Assembly (NCBI GenBank): GCA_020465985.1
Contig: JAANYP010003850.1
Coordinates: 1,178,001-1,242,000, forward strand
DNA length: 64,000 nt
Source: Centrapalus pauciflorus
Lineage: Eukaryota; Streptophyta; Magnoliopsida; Asterales; Asteraceae
Direction of reading: 5' to 3'
The notes beneath the pieces were generated by a model that saw nothing but the letters and a program-made list of their open reading frames with translations, did not search any database and was not told where the DNA came from. Within the stretch, counting starts at the first letter, position 1, and every line of letters begins with the position of its first letter. A program made the translations under genes and the position numbers. Below, one piece after another: positions 45,746 through 58,200 of this stretch.

Positions 45746-46070
45746 GGGCCGGGATAAATGGGGTACCATGTTAGACTGGGGAACCGGAGTCCACCCATGT
45801 TTGGTTATAAGTAAAAAAAAAGGTAATAAAGTCAATCTTTGGGGCCCCGGACGAACATTGAATAAGAGAGCCCTATACATACGCGCGCGCGCGCGCACAC
45901 ACACACACACACATATAACATACCTTTTATTTTCTCACTGTGCATAAGTTAAAAATATCAATCGCACTTTATTTACATTAACATCTTATGAAATTAGAGG
46001 CCCAATGAAATTTTGAGCCCTGAGTAATCGTCCTTTTTGGACGCCCTCAGGGCCCCCCTGGGTAAGCTCA
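45746..46070. mobile_element. Possible GGGCCG-family element
   Basis: It begins TAGGGCCGGGATAAATGG and ends near GGACGCCCTCAGGGCCCCCC, with an internal GAGGCCCAATGAAATTTTGAGCCC like other members of the family. No target duplication was found. Confidence 0.45.
45882..45912. repeat. (CG)n(CA)n microsatellite
   Basis: A short compound dinucleotide repeat. The open frame reading MCVCVRARAR on the minus strand comes from it. Confidence 0.9.
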
Positions 46071-48471
46071 AAACGTTAACAAGAACATGTACGTACTACA
46101 TCTTTATTGTGATCAACAAAACTTCTAAGCCAAAACATTGTGCAAGTCTTGCTTTCGTAATATATAATTTTGTTTTCCAATTAAGATGAAATCAATGTGT
46201 ATCAAATTGAATTTTGGTAAGTTTCTCCATGTATATTTGTTATGTAAATTTAACTCTATATCTAATTAGCTATGTGTGATAGGTTTTAATAAACAAAAGA
46301 TAAAAAGAGAAAGAGATAAGTTGAAATGTATCTTTCTTGGATTTATTTTTTAGTTCCTTCCCCTCATTGGGGTTTTAGGCCAGAATTGTTTGTCCTAAAG
46401 ATTCTCATCTTTCCAAAAAAAGAAATAAAGAGGTATAGAGAGACAATGTGAGAAGTAATAGAAATCTCTCATTTGTATCGAATATAGAAGTAAAAAAAAG
46501 AAAAGAAAGAAAAAAAAAAGAAGAAGAAGAAGAACTGGAGCATGGAGATTAATTAGGATATTGGCTAATGGCTATGATTGGAATGCAACTTATTAGAGCC
46601 TTGAGTTTATGTTTTTTTAGAAATTCAAATTAAAAGTTTTGTTTACTGACCATTTAATAAAAGAGATTCTTAAAAATATAAGCTACAAAATGAGAATTTA
46701 CTTTAATGAGTTTTTAAGATTAGCTTGAGTTTTTGGTTTGAAAAAAGAAAAAATTATCCATAAAGTATATTATTTATTTTTTTAGGTCAACTGGTTTTAC
46801 TTATATTTTTATAAGTAAGTATAATTACATATAGTTAATAATAATAATATATTATTAAATTAATAAATAATTTTTTATGTATAGTCAATTGCTAATAAGT
46901 TTAAAATTATACATGACATTAAAAAAAAGAATAAACATAAATCTACATTGATATTAATATTTGAAGGTAAAAGTAATATTTTCAATATTCTTAATATTAT
47001 TTTTAAATATTAGTGTGCTTCAAATGTCATTGATTTTCAACAATTTACGTAAATCAACTTTATTTGAAATAACTTTATTTACGTAAAAACTATACGATTA
47101 CCGTCATCGGTATTCAATAATATCTAATTATGAATTAAAAAAAATTGGTGATGTGTTATATATTTGTATTTGATTTAAATCAACTTTGTTTGAAATAACT
47201 TTTTTAACTTATTTTAACTTTTAAAAAGTACGACAAAAAAGCAAAATTTGAAATTAAAGAACATTTATTATGTTGCAATTTGTTTGCATCTTTGGTAATA
47301 AAATTATTTATTTTCATATTCTCTTAGTTTTTATGTTTTAATCATTGGTTATTATTTTTAATTTTTTAACAATAAATTCTAAATCTTGTCATAACATACG
47401 CGTAAATATAGTTATTTATACATATTTAATGACATCTGATACCATTTTTATTTACCTGTAATTTTATATAATTATATATTTTTTTAGCTCCAGTTGCAAT
47501 TACATATTTAAACGTATATATGTATGTATGTATGTGTATATAATCAAGATCAATGAGGTATATTAGCCTAGGATACCGAATTATCATATTAAATAAACAT
47601 GTTTCTTATAATAAAATATTAAATTTCATACAAAACTGCAACATACGCATATTTAAATGTGTATTATTATTGACTACTTCACATCATTTACATGTTTATT
47701 ATAATAAAATGCTCTATTTCATACAAAATAACAATATGCACCATATTCAAATGTGTAATGTGCATGTACATATACATATTGCGATTTTGTAAGAAATTAA
47801 TTATTTAAACATTTATCATAACGGATATGAGAATTGCTAATCAACAAAAATATGCATATTACACTTTTACCTGAAATATCATAACGAACATGTTAATTTA
47901 ATACGGTACTCTGGTATCACAGTCTGATATGGTATCCTATTGATATCAATCGTGTGTGTGTGTGTATAACTAAAAGCTAACATACATAATTTTTTGCACA
48001 TTGGGTACGTGCTAGTCTACTAGATAACTAGTTTATAAACACATGTATAACATGTGTATAAATTTAAAAAATTAATTTCATTAATGTTGTAGGATAATTT
48101 TTATATATATTTTATCAAATTTAAAATATATCTATTTATATAATATAATAAATATAAATATAAATATATAAAAAAAAAAAGTTATCATTCACATTTAAAT
48201 TCAAATTTGACTTTTATATTAGATATGATTTAGATTTGATTAGATATTATTTAAATTATTTATTATATGGATTAATTATAAATTTAAAAATATAATATCC
48301 AAATGGCGAGGAGGACAATACATGAATATACTGGTCCATATGTACTTATAGTAAGTACAAGAAACTAATTAGTGTATTAGGTGATGAAATATTGAAATGC
48401 AATATTATGTTTTTAAATACTTTACATATTCGTAAGTGTTTGATGGAAAGTTAATGTTCATTTTAATTTTT

Positions 48472-48476
<5 letters not shown>
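46071..48476. other. AT-rich intergenic DNA with minor repeats
   Basis: No gene. A tandem duplication of about 95 bp lies at 47598-47765 (ACATGTTT..TTATAATAAAAT ... AAATGTGTA). A dispersed repeat with GGTACTCTGGTATCACAGTC at about 47905 matches 23040. A likely Helitron 3' end in reverse orientation is at 48028. Confidence 0.5.
48028..48060 (-). mobile_element. Probable Helitron 3' terminus (reverse orientation)
   Basis: On the minus strand, hairpin ACACATG-TTATA-CATGTGT is followed after a few bases by CTAG and then T (plus-strand A48027). This is the layout of a Helitron 3' end. No 5' TC terminus could be found to the right, so the element may be truncated. Confidence 0.5.

Positions 48477-48538
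<62 letters not shown>
48477..48538. repeat. (TA)n microsatellite
   Basis: A 62-bp uninterrupted TA run. Confidence 0.97.
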
Positions 48539-48545
<7 letters not shown>

Positions 48546-48640
48546 ATTTTTTAAAAAAAATCAGACATGCATAACATTTAAGCAAGATCGAAGTTAATTA
48601 AGGTAATCCTCTAATGAAAAATATCAATTAAGCTTTTATT

Positions 48641-48915
48641 TAGGGCCGGTCCAATCATTTTCAAGGCCCCTGGGCAAAAACTTAAAATGAGCCCTATAAA
48701 TATATATGTATGTTTAAGATAAGTAAAAATTCAAGTAAACATGATAAATTAACAACAAAAAAACTTATAATTATATAATGTTAAATTTAAAAATTTTGTA
48801 AATCAATAACTTTATTAAATTGTTAATAGACCTAAGTATATAATAGGTTTTTGAAAATGGGACCCTACGATTAATGGACGATTGTCCGTGTTGACCTTGC
48901 TTAGGGTCGGCCTTG
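48641..48915. mobile_element. hAT-type MITE, GGGCCG family (TSD CTTTTATT)
   Basis: The ends TAGGGCCGGTCCA and (reverse strand) CAAGGCCGACCC are inverted repeats, with a perfect 8-bp duplication CTTTTATT at 48633-48640 and 48916-48923. It is 275 bp and non-coding. Confidence 0.88.
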
Positions 48916-48923
48916 CTTTTATT

Positions 48924-49711
<788 letters not shown>

Positions 49712-49782
<71 letters not shown>
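49712..49782. repeat. (TA)n microsatellite, right of the palindromic element
   Basis: A 71-bp TA run followed by short TC and TG runs up to about 49810. Confidence 0.97.
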
Positions 49783-49784
<2 letters not shown>

Positions 49785-49919
49785 TTCCTCTCTCTCTGTG
49801 TGTGTGTGTATATATAATAGGAGTGAGATGAAGTTTAAACCCCATATGTTCCTTGTTTCTCGATCTGTTGCTGTGTTTTAGCACTCTTCTTGTAGGGAAA
49901 CCCCACTATTTTGCCATTT

Positions 49920-50299
49920 TTCTTGGACCTATTACCTATATATACAATTCTCAACACATCTCTTTTTATTCTTTTCTTTTTTTTATTCTTAATTTTATAT
50001 CATATATATGTATATATATACCATATATATGTGGCATACGCATATATAACATATATGATATATATATCAATTACCATTAATTTGACATTCTGATCGATCT
50101 GATCAATCTGTCTCATACACCCTAGAAAGCTATCATATACGTACGTATAATAGGTGAAAATCTAAATTCAATTCGTCTTCTGAATTATTGGATCTTATAT
50201 ATGGTCGATTCGTACGTATAAAAAATTATCGTCAAAACTTCAGGGTTCGGTTTTTAAAAATCATGTACGTGTATGTATAGTACGTGAGCATAGACGTAT
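49920..50299 (+). promoter_or_regulatory. Probable MIR160 upstream region
   Basis: A TATATATAC box (about 49937) is followed by CTCAACACATC, a plausible pol II start. Another TATATAT word lies at about 50196. A TGTCTC auxin-response element occurs at 50109-50114, about 210 bp before the mature arm, in keeping with ARF control of MIR160 genes known in other plants. Which TATA is used cannot be told from sequence. Confidence 0.4.
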
Positions 50300-50420
50300 A
50301 TAGATGATGAGTTTGAATGTATGCCTGGCTCCCTGTATGCCATTTGCAAAGCCTATCGACACATCGATGGTCTTCGTGGATGGCGTATGAGGAGCCAAGC
50401 ATATTCCTTATCTTCTACGT
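50300..50420 (+). ncRNA. MIR160: MIR160 precursor hairpin
   Basis: The 5' arm at 50322-50342 is a 21-mer starting TGCCTGGCTC and ending GTATGCCA, the exact conserved plant miR160. The 3' arm at 50383-50403 (start GCGTATGAGG, end AGCCAAGCATA) is the star strand. The two pair along their length with the 2-nt 3' overhangs expected from DCL1 cutting, separated by a 40-nt loop region. Pairing extends outward for several base pairs (GAATGTATGC with GCATATTCC). In the nucleus DCL1 would process the pol II transcript; mature miR160 in AGO1 cleaves ARF10/16/17 mRNAs, which tunes auxin response in root cap, leaf and embryo development. No arm mutation is visible, so the gene looks functional. Confidence 0.97.
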
Positions 50421-50480
50421 TAATCCATCTACTCTTTAATTAGATACATCTCTCGATCTTCCCTTTGTTCCAATACTATA

Positions 50481-50610
50481 ACACTATGTTTGGTACAAAG
50501 AATTAATGATAGAGAAATGGAAATAAAAGGAATTCTCATATTAACAAACATGAGAATTCCTCTTATTTCCATTTTATTAGTCTTAATTCTCTGTATCAAA
50601 CGCATCCTAA
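50481..50610. mobile_element. Foldback MITE just downstream of MIR160
   Basis: A near-complete inverted repeat of about 130 bp (TATGTTTGGTACAAAGAATT opposite GCGTTTGATACAGAGAATT, meeting around GGAATTCTCAT). It starts 77 bp after the star arm and may be inside the primary transcript. No clear target duplication. Confidence 0.75.
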
Positions 50611-51480
50611 GGGTATTTTGGTCATTTTCAATATATAGCTTGTTGCAAATTTCTTGATATCCATATGTTTGAAGGTTTTTCTTGCAATTCAAGATGCATT
50701 ACCAGACAAATCATATCCTTGGTCCATGTTAAAAAGCATCTCCATCTGGTAAATTTTCTTCATCTTAATTGGTCACCATTTGTGATTTTATTTATTTATT
50801 TATTTTTTTTTTTTTTGATTTCATTTCTCTACTAATCGTAATATAAGTTGAAATGAATGTTTTCTATTTTTGTCTCGAATATTGTGAAATAAAGTGTAAA
50901 TCTACCCAAACTTATTACTTTAAATTACAAATTGTTTAATTAAATCTCTATAAACATCTTACATGGTATATGTATGTATACATGTACCCAAACTTATTAC
51001 TTTTTTTTTTTAATGTTTTTCTATATTTTTATATAGACATTTTAGACCAATTTTATAAGAATATTGATCAAAATACAATACATTTATATATTAAGATTTA
51101 AAAGATAAATTCAGTGAATGTATAAAACAGTTGTAAATGATGTATCATTCACACAAATTTAACGTAAATGATCAACTATTTGATAACTGAAATTTTCATA
51201 TAGTTCCCAAGTGTAATTGTGTTATTTTTTTATAAGTATCATTATATTATCAATTTAAACATGATTATGAAAAAACAAATTTATTTTAAGAAAGATACAT
51301 TCGGTACACTAGATATTTAAAGTTACTCTATTGAACTTATACGTGTGTGTGTGTGTGTTATGGTTATTGGAATTATCACCTTTTCACATAGTACTGGAAG
51401 TACTATTCAAGATTAATTTTTTTTAAAAATTTTACATCAAAAGTGTAAACTAATATTATAACTTAATATAAATTGGCTTC
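50611..51480. other. AT-rich spacer
   Basis: No recognisable gene. A short TG run lies at about 51346. Confidence 0.45.
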
Positions 51481-51484
51481 ATGA

Positions 51485-52375
51485 GTTTTTATGAGTTTTT
51501 TACTAAACCCTTGTATTTGGTATATTTATTTTCCAAATATTAGTAGTTTTAATTTTATTTACTAAAAGATAGTAATTTTTGGTTTTAAGCCTAATAAAAA
51601 ATGATGGTTTACACCTAACCTTTTTTTTTATTCAAATCTTTTACCCAAAAATGGTCGTCTTAATTTTTTTAAAATGATCTTTCTTTTTTTTTACTCAATT
51701 TTTTTTAAAAAGAATTGTTTCAAAATTTTTGTTTTTCAAATTGATTCTTTTTCTACCCACTACAAAATAAATTACAAAGATCAATATTGTTCAATTTTAA
51801 CCAACAGAGACAAATAACAATATTTTTCAATTAATCGATCAAACCAACTAAATTTAAAAATCATGCAATGTGTTCATATTAGAAAACTAACTTTATCAAT
51901 ACAAATAAAACCATATAATCGTACATGATGTATGATTTTATGTCAAAGTGAGTAAAAAAGAATTGAGTGAAAAAATAATTGTATGTGTCAACCAAATGAC
52001 TCATGCACATCAATTTTAATTTTCAAAATAGCAAGCTTCTAATTAATTAATGGATTGAAATTAAGAATTGATTTTATGATTTTTTTTTTTTCACTCAATC
52101 TTACATCAATGAAAATTGTATGATTTAATGTCTAATTTCATATATGTATGATTTTATGTCAAATTTCATTGATGTCAAATTTTCTTAATGAAATTTAAAG
52201 TGAGTAAAAAAAGAATTGAGTGAAAAAAAAATTATTTTGAAAATGGTATCAAGTTAAAAAAATAAAAAGAAGAACAATTTATAAAAAAAAATGGGTTAAA
52301 AGCAAAACTACCATGTTTTAGTAAATAAAACTTAAAGTGCTATGTTTTGATAAATATTTTTTAAAACTCATTTAT
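51485..52375. mobile_element. Possible long-TIR foldback element
   Basis: The left arm (GAGTTTTTTACTAAACCC ... TTTTATTTACTAAAAGATAG) and the reverse complement of the right arm (GAGTTTTAAAAAATATTTAT ... TTTTATTTACTAAAACATGG) match imperfectly over about 150-200 bp. A GAGTAAAAAAAGAATTGAG word is repeated inside. Non-coding; ends approximate; no target duplication read. Confidence 0.5.
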
Positions 52376-52929
52376 TCATACACTACAATAAATATGTCAA
52401 TTGTACACGTTATTTTTACACGCTTTTAACAAATGTGTAAAAAATTTATGTTTATTCGCCATTATAACGATGTAAAAGTTAGTTACAATTGTATGTGTGG
52501 ACAAATTTTAGACTACAATGCAGTTTTGTACCCAAATTTATATTAAGAAAAAAGTTCACACATCTAAACGTTGACAAACTAATAATTTGTCCACACTTAA
52601 AACTATGGAAATCATTTGTCGCATCTAATTTGTTTGTATAAAAGGAAGCGTGAGAAAATTGAGTGTGACAAATTGATCCTTATACTTTTAGGTGTTAAAA
52701 AATTAAAATTTATCCACACTTATACATGTGAACTTTTTTCTTTATAATTTTATTTGATAAAAACTTATGATGCCAATTTATATAACTTATAATGTTATTT
52801 TATACATTTTTATGTCAAAAGTATTTAGAAAAATATCATTTTGAATTATACCCTTCAAAAAATGTGATACTCGTTTGAATTCAATTCTATGTGTGTGTGT
52901 ATGTGTATGTATATGGAAATATAGTACAC
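52376..52929. other. AT-rich spacer with CACTA-like start word
   Basis: CACTACAATAAATATGTCAA at about 52382 resembles a CACTA terminus, but no partner end was found. No gene. Confidence 0.4.
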
Positions 52930-53027
52930 CACTAGAAAAATTGCAAACTGCAACAATCACTTTTCGTTGCTGATTGAAGATTGCGGCGTTGCTAAAAAGT
53001 CGTTGTAATTTACAGTTTTTCTGGTAG
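52930..53027. mobile_element. Tiny CACTA-type MITE
   Basis: CACTAGAAAAATTGCAAACTG at the left faces CTACCAGAAAAACTGTAAATT on the opposite strand at the right, about 98 bp apart, and the interior is GTTGC-rich. Transposase-free miniature of CACTA type; the 3-bp duplication is not clear. Confidence 0.55.
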
Positions 53028-53636
53028 CAGTAGCATAGCGATATGGAGATAATAAATATTACTAAAATTCTGTGTACCTATTAATTAATTATATTTAATG
53101 CATTAATTTACGTTTGAAAAACTCATAATGTATATGTTACGGTTACCGAAAAAAGATTGATATACGTACAAAAGGGTTTAGCAAGGTTTAAACATACATT
53201 TCGAATAACTAATTAAGATATGAAAAAATTAAATGTTTTAGTGTAATAATTAGCCTGATACGTTTATTTAGAATGCCCAAATATATCCCATTACAATCAT
53301 TTTGTATGCTAATTCATCTTAGTTTAATATTGTTTGTTTTTTAACAGATTAAATGTTTAAATTCTGAAAACTGTGGCCGAGACTAAGAGGAGATTTTAAG
53401 ATTTGAAATTAATAGGCTCTTAAGATTAATTCAAGGCTTCAAGCTAATCTCTTCCTCTTAAAATTCAAAGGAAATTCAAATAATAGAATCTGTTAAGTTT
53501 GAATTTACACAAACAGTACAAATCAAATTAAGATATGAATTTCAAACTTCCAATTATTTTCAGATCATTTTAATTGCAAACAAACACTTATATATGTAAT
53601 ATATATACATGCTATAGTTTATTTTATTTGTATATA
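53028..53636. other. AT-rich spacer
   Basis: Nothing supported. Confidence 0.45.
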
Positions 53637-54009
53637 GAGGGTGTTTGGATTTGCGTTTGAAAAAGTGCTGTAGCGTTTTGGAAACTAATAATCAGATAAT
53701 AGCTGTAACAAAAAGTGCTGCAGGAAATGTAGTGTTTGGTTTAGCTTATGCTGTTTGCTATCATAATTATCAAATAATCAGTTTTTAAAGTGTTTGGATT
53801 TGCGTTTTTACTTGTAAAATGACCAAATAATCACTTATGAAGCAAATAAGTTACAATTTTTAACTTATGAAAAAGTGTGGTAAGATTAACGCTAAACGCA
53901 AATAATCACTTATTAACGTATGCAATCCAAACACTTTAAACTAATTATTTGCGTTATTGTAACGTGATAAGCTGATAATCTGGTTTATAACGCAAAACCA
54001 AACACCCTC
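53637..54009. mobile_element. MITE with GAGGGTGTTTGG termini
   Basis: The inverted ends GAGGGTGTTTGGATTTGCG and GAGGGTGTTTGGTTTTGCG bound 373 bp. An internal AGTGTTTGGTTTAGCTTATG repeats the end motif. Related copies lie in the duplicated spacer at 30281-30557 and 39532-39808. The flank match (ATAGAG) is partial. Confidence 0.75.
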
Positions 54010-54380
<371 letters not shown>

Positions 54381-55102
54381 ATGAATGTATATATGTATGT
54401 ATGTATTTATCTATGAATGTATGTATATAGATATAGACAATATAATTAAAGAACCTAAATTTGGTGCAGAACTGTAGAACTAATTTTGAAATTAAATAAC
54501 ATAATAATTATTAATTTTTATAACAAAAAAATTAAACCATAAAAATAAGAATTTTATATTCTTTATAACGTGATTGATGATTTTACATTTTTTTCATTTT
54601 TTTTTAAAATTCAACATTAAATATTCGACATTGAATATTCAACATTGAATCGTCTAAATTTTATATATTCAACATCGAATAAACATTATAGATTTGAACA
54701 TTGAACATCAAATATATGGTTCTAGTGCTGCATCAAAATTAGGTTTTGCAATAATTTAAACCCTATATATATAATTTAATGTAATATAATTGTAATGCTT
54801 ATTAAATAAAGGGTCTTAAATGAAAATTTTAAAAATTAAAAGAGGAGTAAAAAAAGGTATACATATTATTAATTTCGCTCCCCTCTTTGATCCATTCCTT
54901 AATAATAGAGATTGTGAATTATTTAGTGTTATTTATTAAGTATCTGTATATCATATTTTTCGGTGCCTTTTTTGTATTATATGTTGAAATATTCATATAT
55001 GAATATTTAACATGGTAGTTTTATTGTTTATTTTAATATGTGTATATGGTTGGATAGCTAATGATATGTTTAAACTGTTTAATGAAATTTCTAGTGGTAG
55101 TG
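54381..55102. other. AT-rich spacer
   Basis: It contains ATTCAACATTGAAT-like words at 54615-54720 and the start of the AATATTCATATATGAATATT repeat (about 54984) that the Copia element interrupts. No gene. Confidence 0.5.
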
Positions 55103-55107
55103 GTTTT

Positions 55108-55213
55108 TGCTAAAGTGTGTGGAAACCCTCAATCAGGGGTATTGCCTTTATCTCATTAGAATACATAGAATACATATTTACACAGGAGACCCTACACTAT
55201 ACATTATTTAACA
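55108..55213 (-). repeat. Copia 2 3' LTR
   Basis: 106 bp; on its own strand TGTTAAATAATG ... TTTAGCA. The gag-pol stop codon lies inside it. Confidence 0.95.
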
Positions 55214-58200
55214 CACCCCCCTCAGTCGCAGCTGGAGGAGGACTAATGCTAAGACTGGACTTAAATTGTAAAAATAGCTGTGTAGGAAGACCCTTAGTAA
55301 ATATATCTGCTAACTGATGAGAGGAGGGCACATGCGACACATGCACTTGCCCCAAAGCAACACGTTCTCTTACAAAGTGTAAGTCAATTTCCACATGTTT
55401 GGTTCGTTGATGCTGTACTGGGTTATTAGCTAGATACATGACACTTACATTATCACAAAAAACAACTGTGGCACGTGAAAGAGGTAGATGTAACTCAATC
55501 AAAAGATTACGAAGCCAGGCAGATTCGGCAACAACGTTAGCAATACCACGATATTCAGCTTCCGCACTAGAACGGGACACAACATGTTGGCGTTTAGAGG
55601 ACCAAGACACAAGATTGTCACCTAGGAAGATGCAGAACCCAGAGGTGGACCGGCGTGTTTCAGGACAACCGGCCCAATCAGCGTCAGTATAACAGACCAA
55701 ACGATTAACAGTGGAAGGGCGGAGAAAAAGACCATGAGTAAGGGTACCCTTCACATAACGAAGAATGCGTTTGAGGGCATTCAGATGTGGTTGGCGAGGA
55801 TCGTGCATATACAGACATACTTGCTGTACAGCATAAGCGATTTCCGGACGAGTGATCGTGAGGTACTGTAAAGCACCCGCAAGACTTCGATAGAGAGTCG
55901 GATCATCGACTGGTTTGCCAGAGGAGGGTAGTTTTGACTTTGTCTCAGCCGGTGAAGAGCAAGGATGACAAGTGTCCATGTCAGCACGTGAAATGATTTC
56001 TTGGGCAAAAACTGTCTGAGACAGGAAAAGGCCCGAAGAGGAGCGTATAGCGGAGACCCCTAGAAAGAAGGAGAGAGCGCCAAGGTCAGTCATTTGGAAC
56101 TCAGACGAAAGACGAGAGATGACATGATTAACCAGAGATTGGGAGGAAGCTGTCAGAATGATATCGTCTACATACAATAGAAGGTAGATTGTATCACGAC
56201 CATGATGATAAACAAAGAGAGAACTGTCAGATTTACTGGAATGGAAGCCGAGAGAAGTGATGAAGACAGCGAATCGATGAAACCAGGCGCGGGGAGCCTG
56301 TTTGAGACCATATAGGGCTTTTCGAAGGCGACAGACATGCTGTGGGAAGGAGGAATGAACATAACCCGGAGGTTGTTTCATATAGACTTCCTCCGATAAT
56401 TCACCGTTGAGAAAAGCATTTTTAACATCAAGCTGATGAATCGGCCAGTTTAGGGAGAGAGCAATGCTTAGGACCATTCTGACAGTGACTGGTTTGACAA
56501 CAGGGCTGAAAGTTTCGTCATAGTCAAATCCAGGCATTTGAGAAAAACCTTGAGCCACTAGACGGCCCTTGTAACGCTCAAGGCGACCCTGACTATCGAA
56601 CTTATGACGATATAGCCAACGGCACCCAACAATGTTGACTTTTGGAGGAGGGCGAACAAGATCCCACGTATGATTGGAGAGAAGGGCAGACATTTCAGCG
56701 TCCATGGCTGCCTTCCAATTGGGATCACGAATTGCCTGAGCAGAGGACTTGGGAATTGGGGAAAGAGATTCAACAGCTGACAGATTCAAAATTTGGCGAG
56801 GTTTGAGACTGCCAGTACGCGATCGGGTCGTCATGGGATGAGTGGAGGTAGGAGCCGGAGGTGGTGAAGAAGTGACAGCTTCAGGTGGAATTGATTCCGA
56901 AGACCTGTGCGAAGAGTGAGGTTCGACAGACGAATGAGGTGGGTCATCGGCTGTAGGAGCATCACTAGAGGGAATGAGCGAGTCACTCGAGTTGGGTTCA
57001 GTAGAAGAATTATCTGAGGGAGTGGTGGATGCAATAGGTGCGTTAGTCATCACAGTGGATGTGGTGACGTCGTCAATGAAAGCATCATACGCAGAGGGAG
57101 AGGGTGGGGTATTGAACGAAGGATACGGAAAATGATCTTCATCAAAGATCACATGACGTGAGATAAGAATACGGTGGGTGACTAGATCATAGCATCGATG
57201 ACCCCGATGACAAGGGGAAGGCCCGAGGTATACACAAGCAGTAGAGCGAGGAGAAAGCTTGTTTGGGGCTGTAGAAGAGAGATTTGGATAGCAGAGGCAA
57301 CCAAACACACGCAAGTGGGTAAAGACCGGGAACGTGCCGTACAGGATCTCACAGGGAGTTTTGGAGTCCAGAGTAGTAGTGGGAAGAATGTTCAAGAGAT
57401 GAACAGACATGTTGAGGGCTTCGACCCAGAATTTTGGTGGAAGAGAGGCTTGAAACAGAAGAGTACGGAGCACATTGTTGATGGTGCGAATGGCTCGTTC
57501 AGCTTTGCCATTTTGTTGTGACGTGTAGGGACACGAAAAGCGAATTTTAATGCCATGTTTTTGGAAAAGCTCAAGTAATTTACTATTATTGAATTCACGG
57601 CCATTGTCACACTGAAAAGATTGTATATCTGTTTTAAACTGATTTACAACATAAGCGCGAAAGATAGTAAATACTTGGAAAACATCAGATTTAGCACGCA
57701 ATGGGAACACCCATAAAAAATGAGAATAATCATCCAAAAACAGAATATAATATTTGAAACCACTCAAACTTGATACAGGAGATGTCCACAAATCGGAATG
57801 AACCAGTTCAAAAATACGTGAAGTCTTAGTTGTCGACTTTGAAAAAGACAAACGACAATGTTTACCCAATTGACAAGCATGACACGTAGGTAACATTGCA
57901 TTGGAACAAGAAATGAAGTTACGAGAACGTAAAAAATTAAAAGCAGTAGTGCCCGGATGACCAAGACGACGATGCCACACTTGAGGAGACACGGCAACCA
58001 TAGCGGTGGCAGATGGCATGGAAGGCAGAGAAGGCTGAAGGACGGGGTAGAGATCCCCAGTACTGTCAGAGCGATGAAGGAGACGCCCTGTATTAAGATC
58101 CTTTATAGAGAAACCAAAAGGATCAAAGTCAACAGAAACCCAGTTATCAATAGTGAACTTACACACGGAAATGAGATTCTTAACCATTTGATCAGAAACA

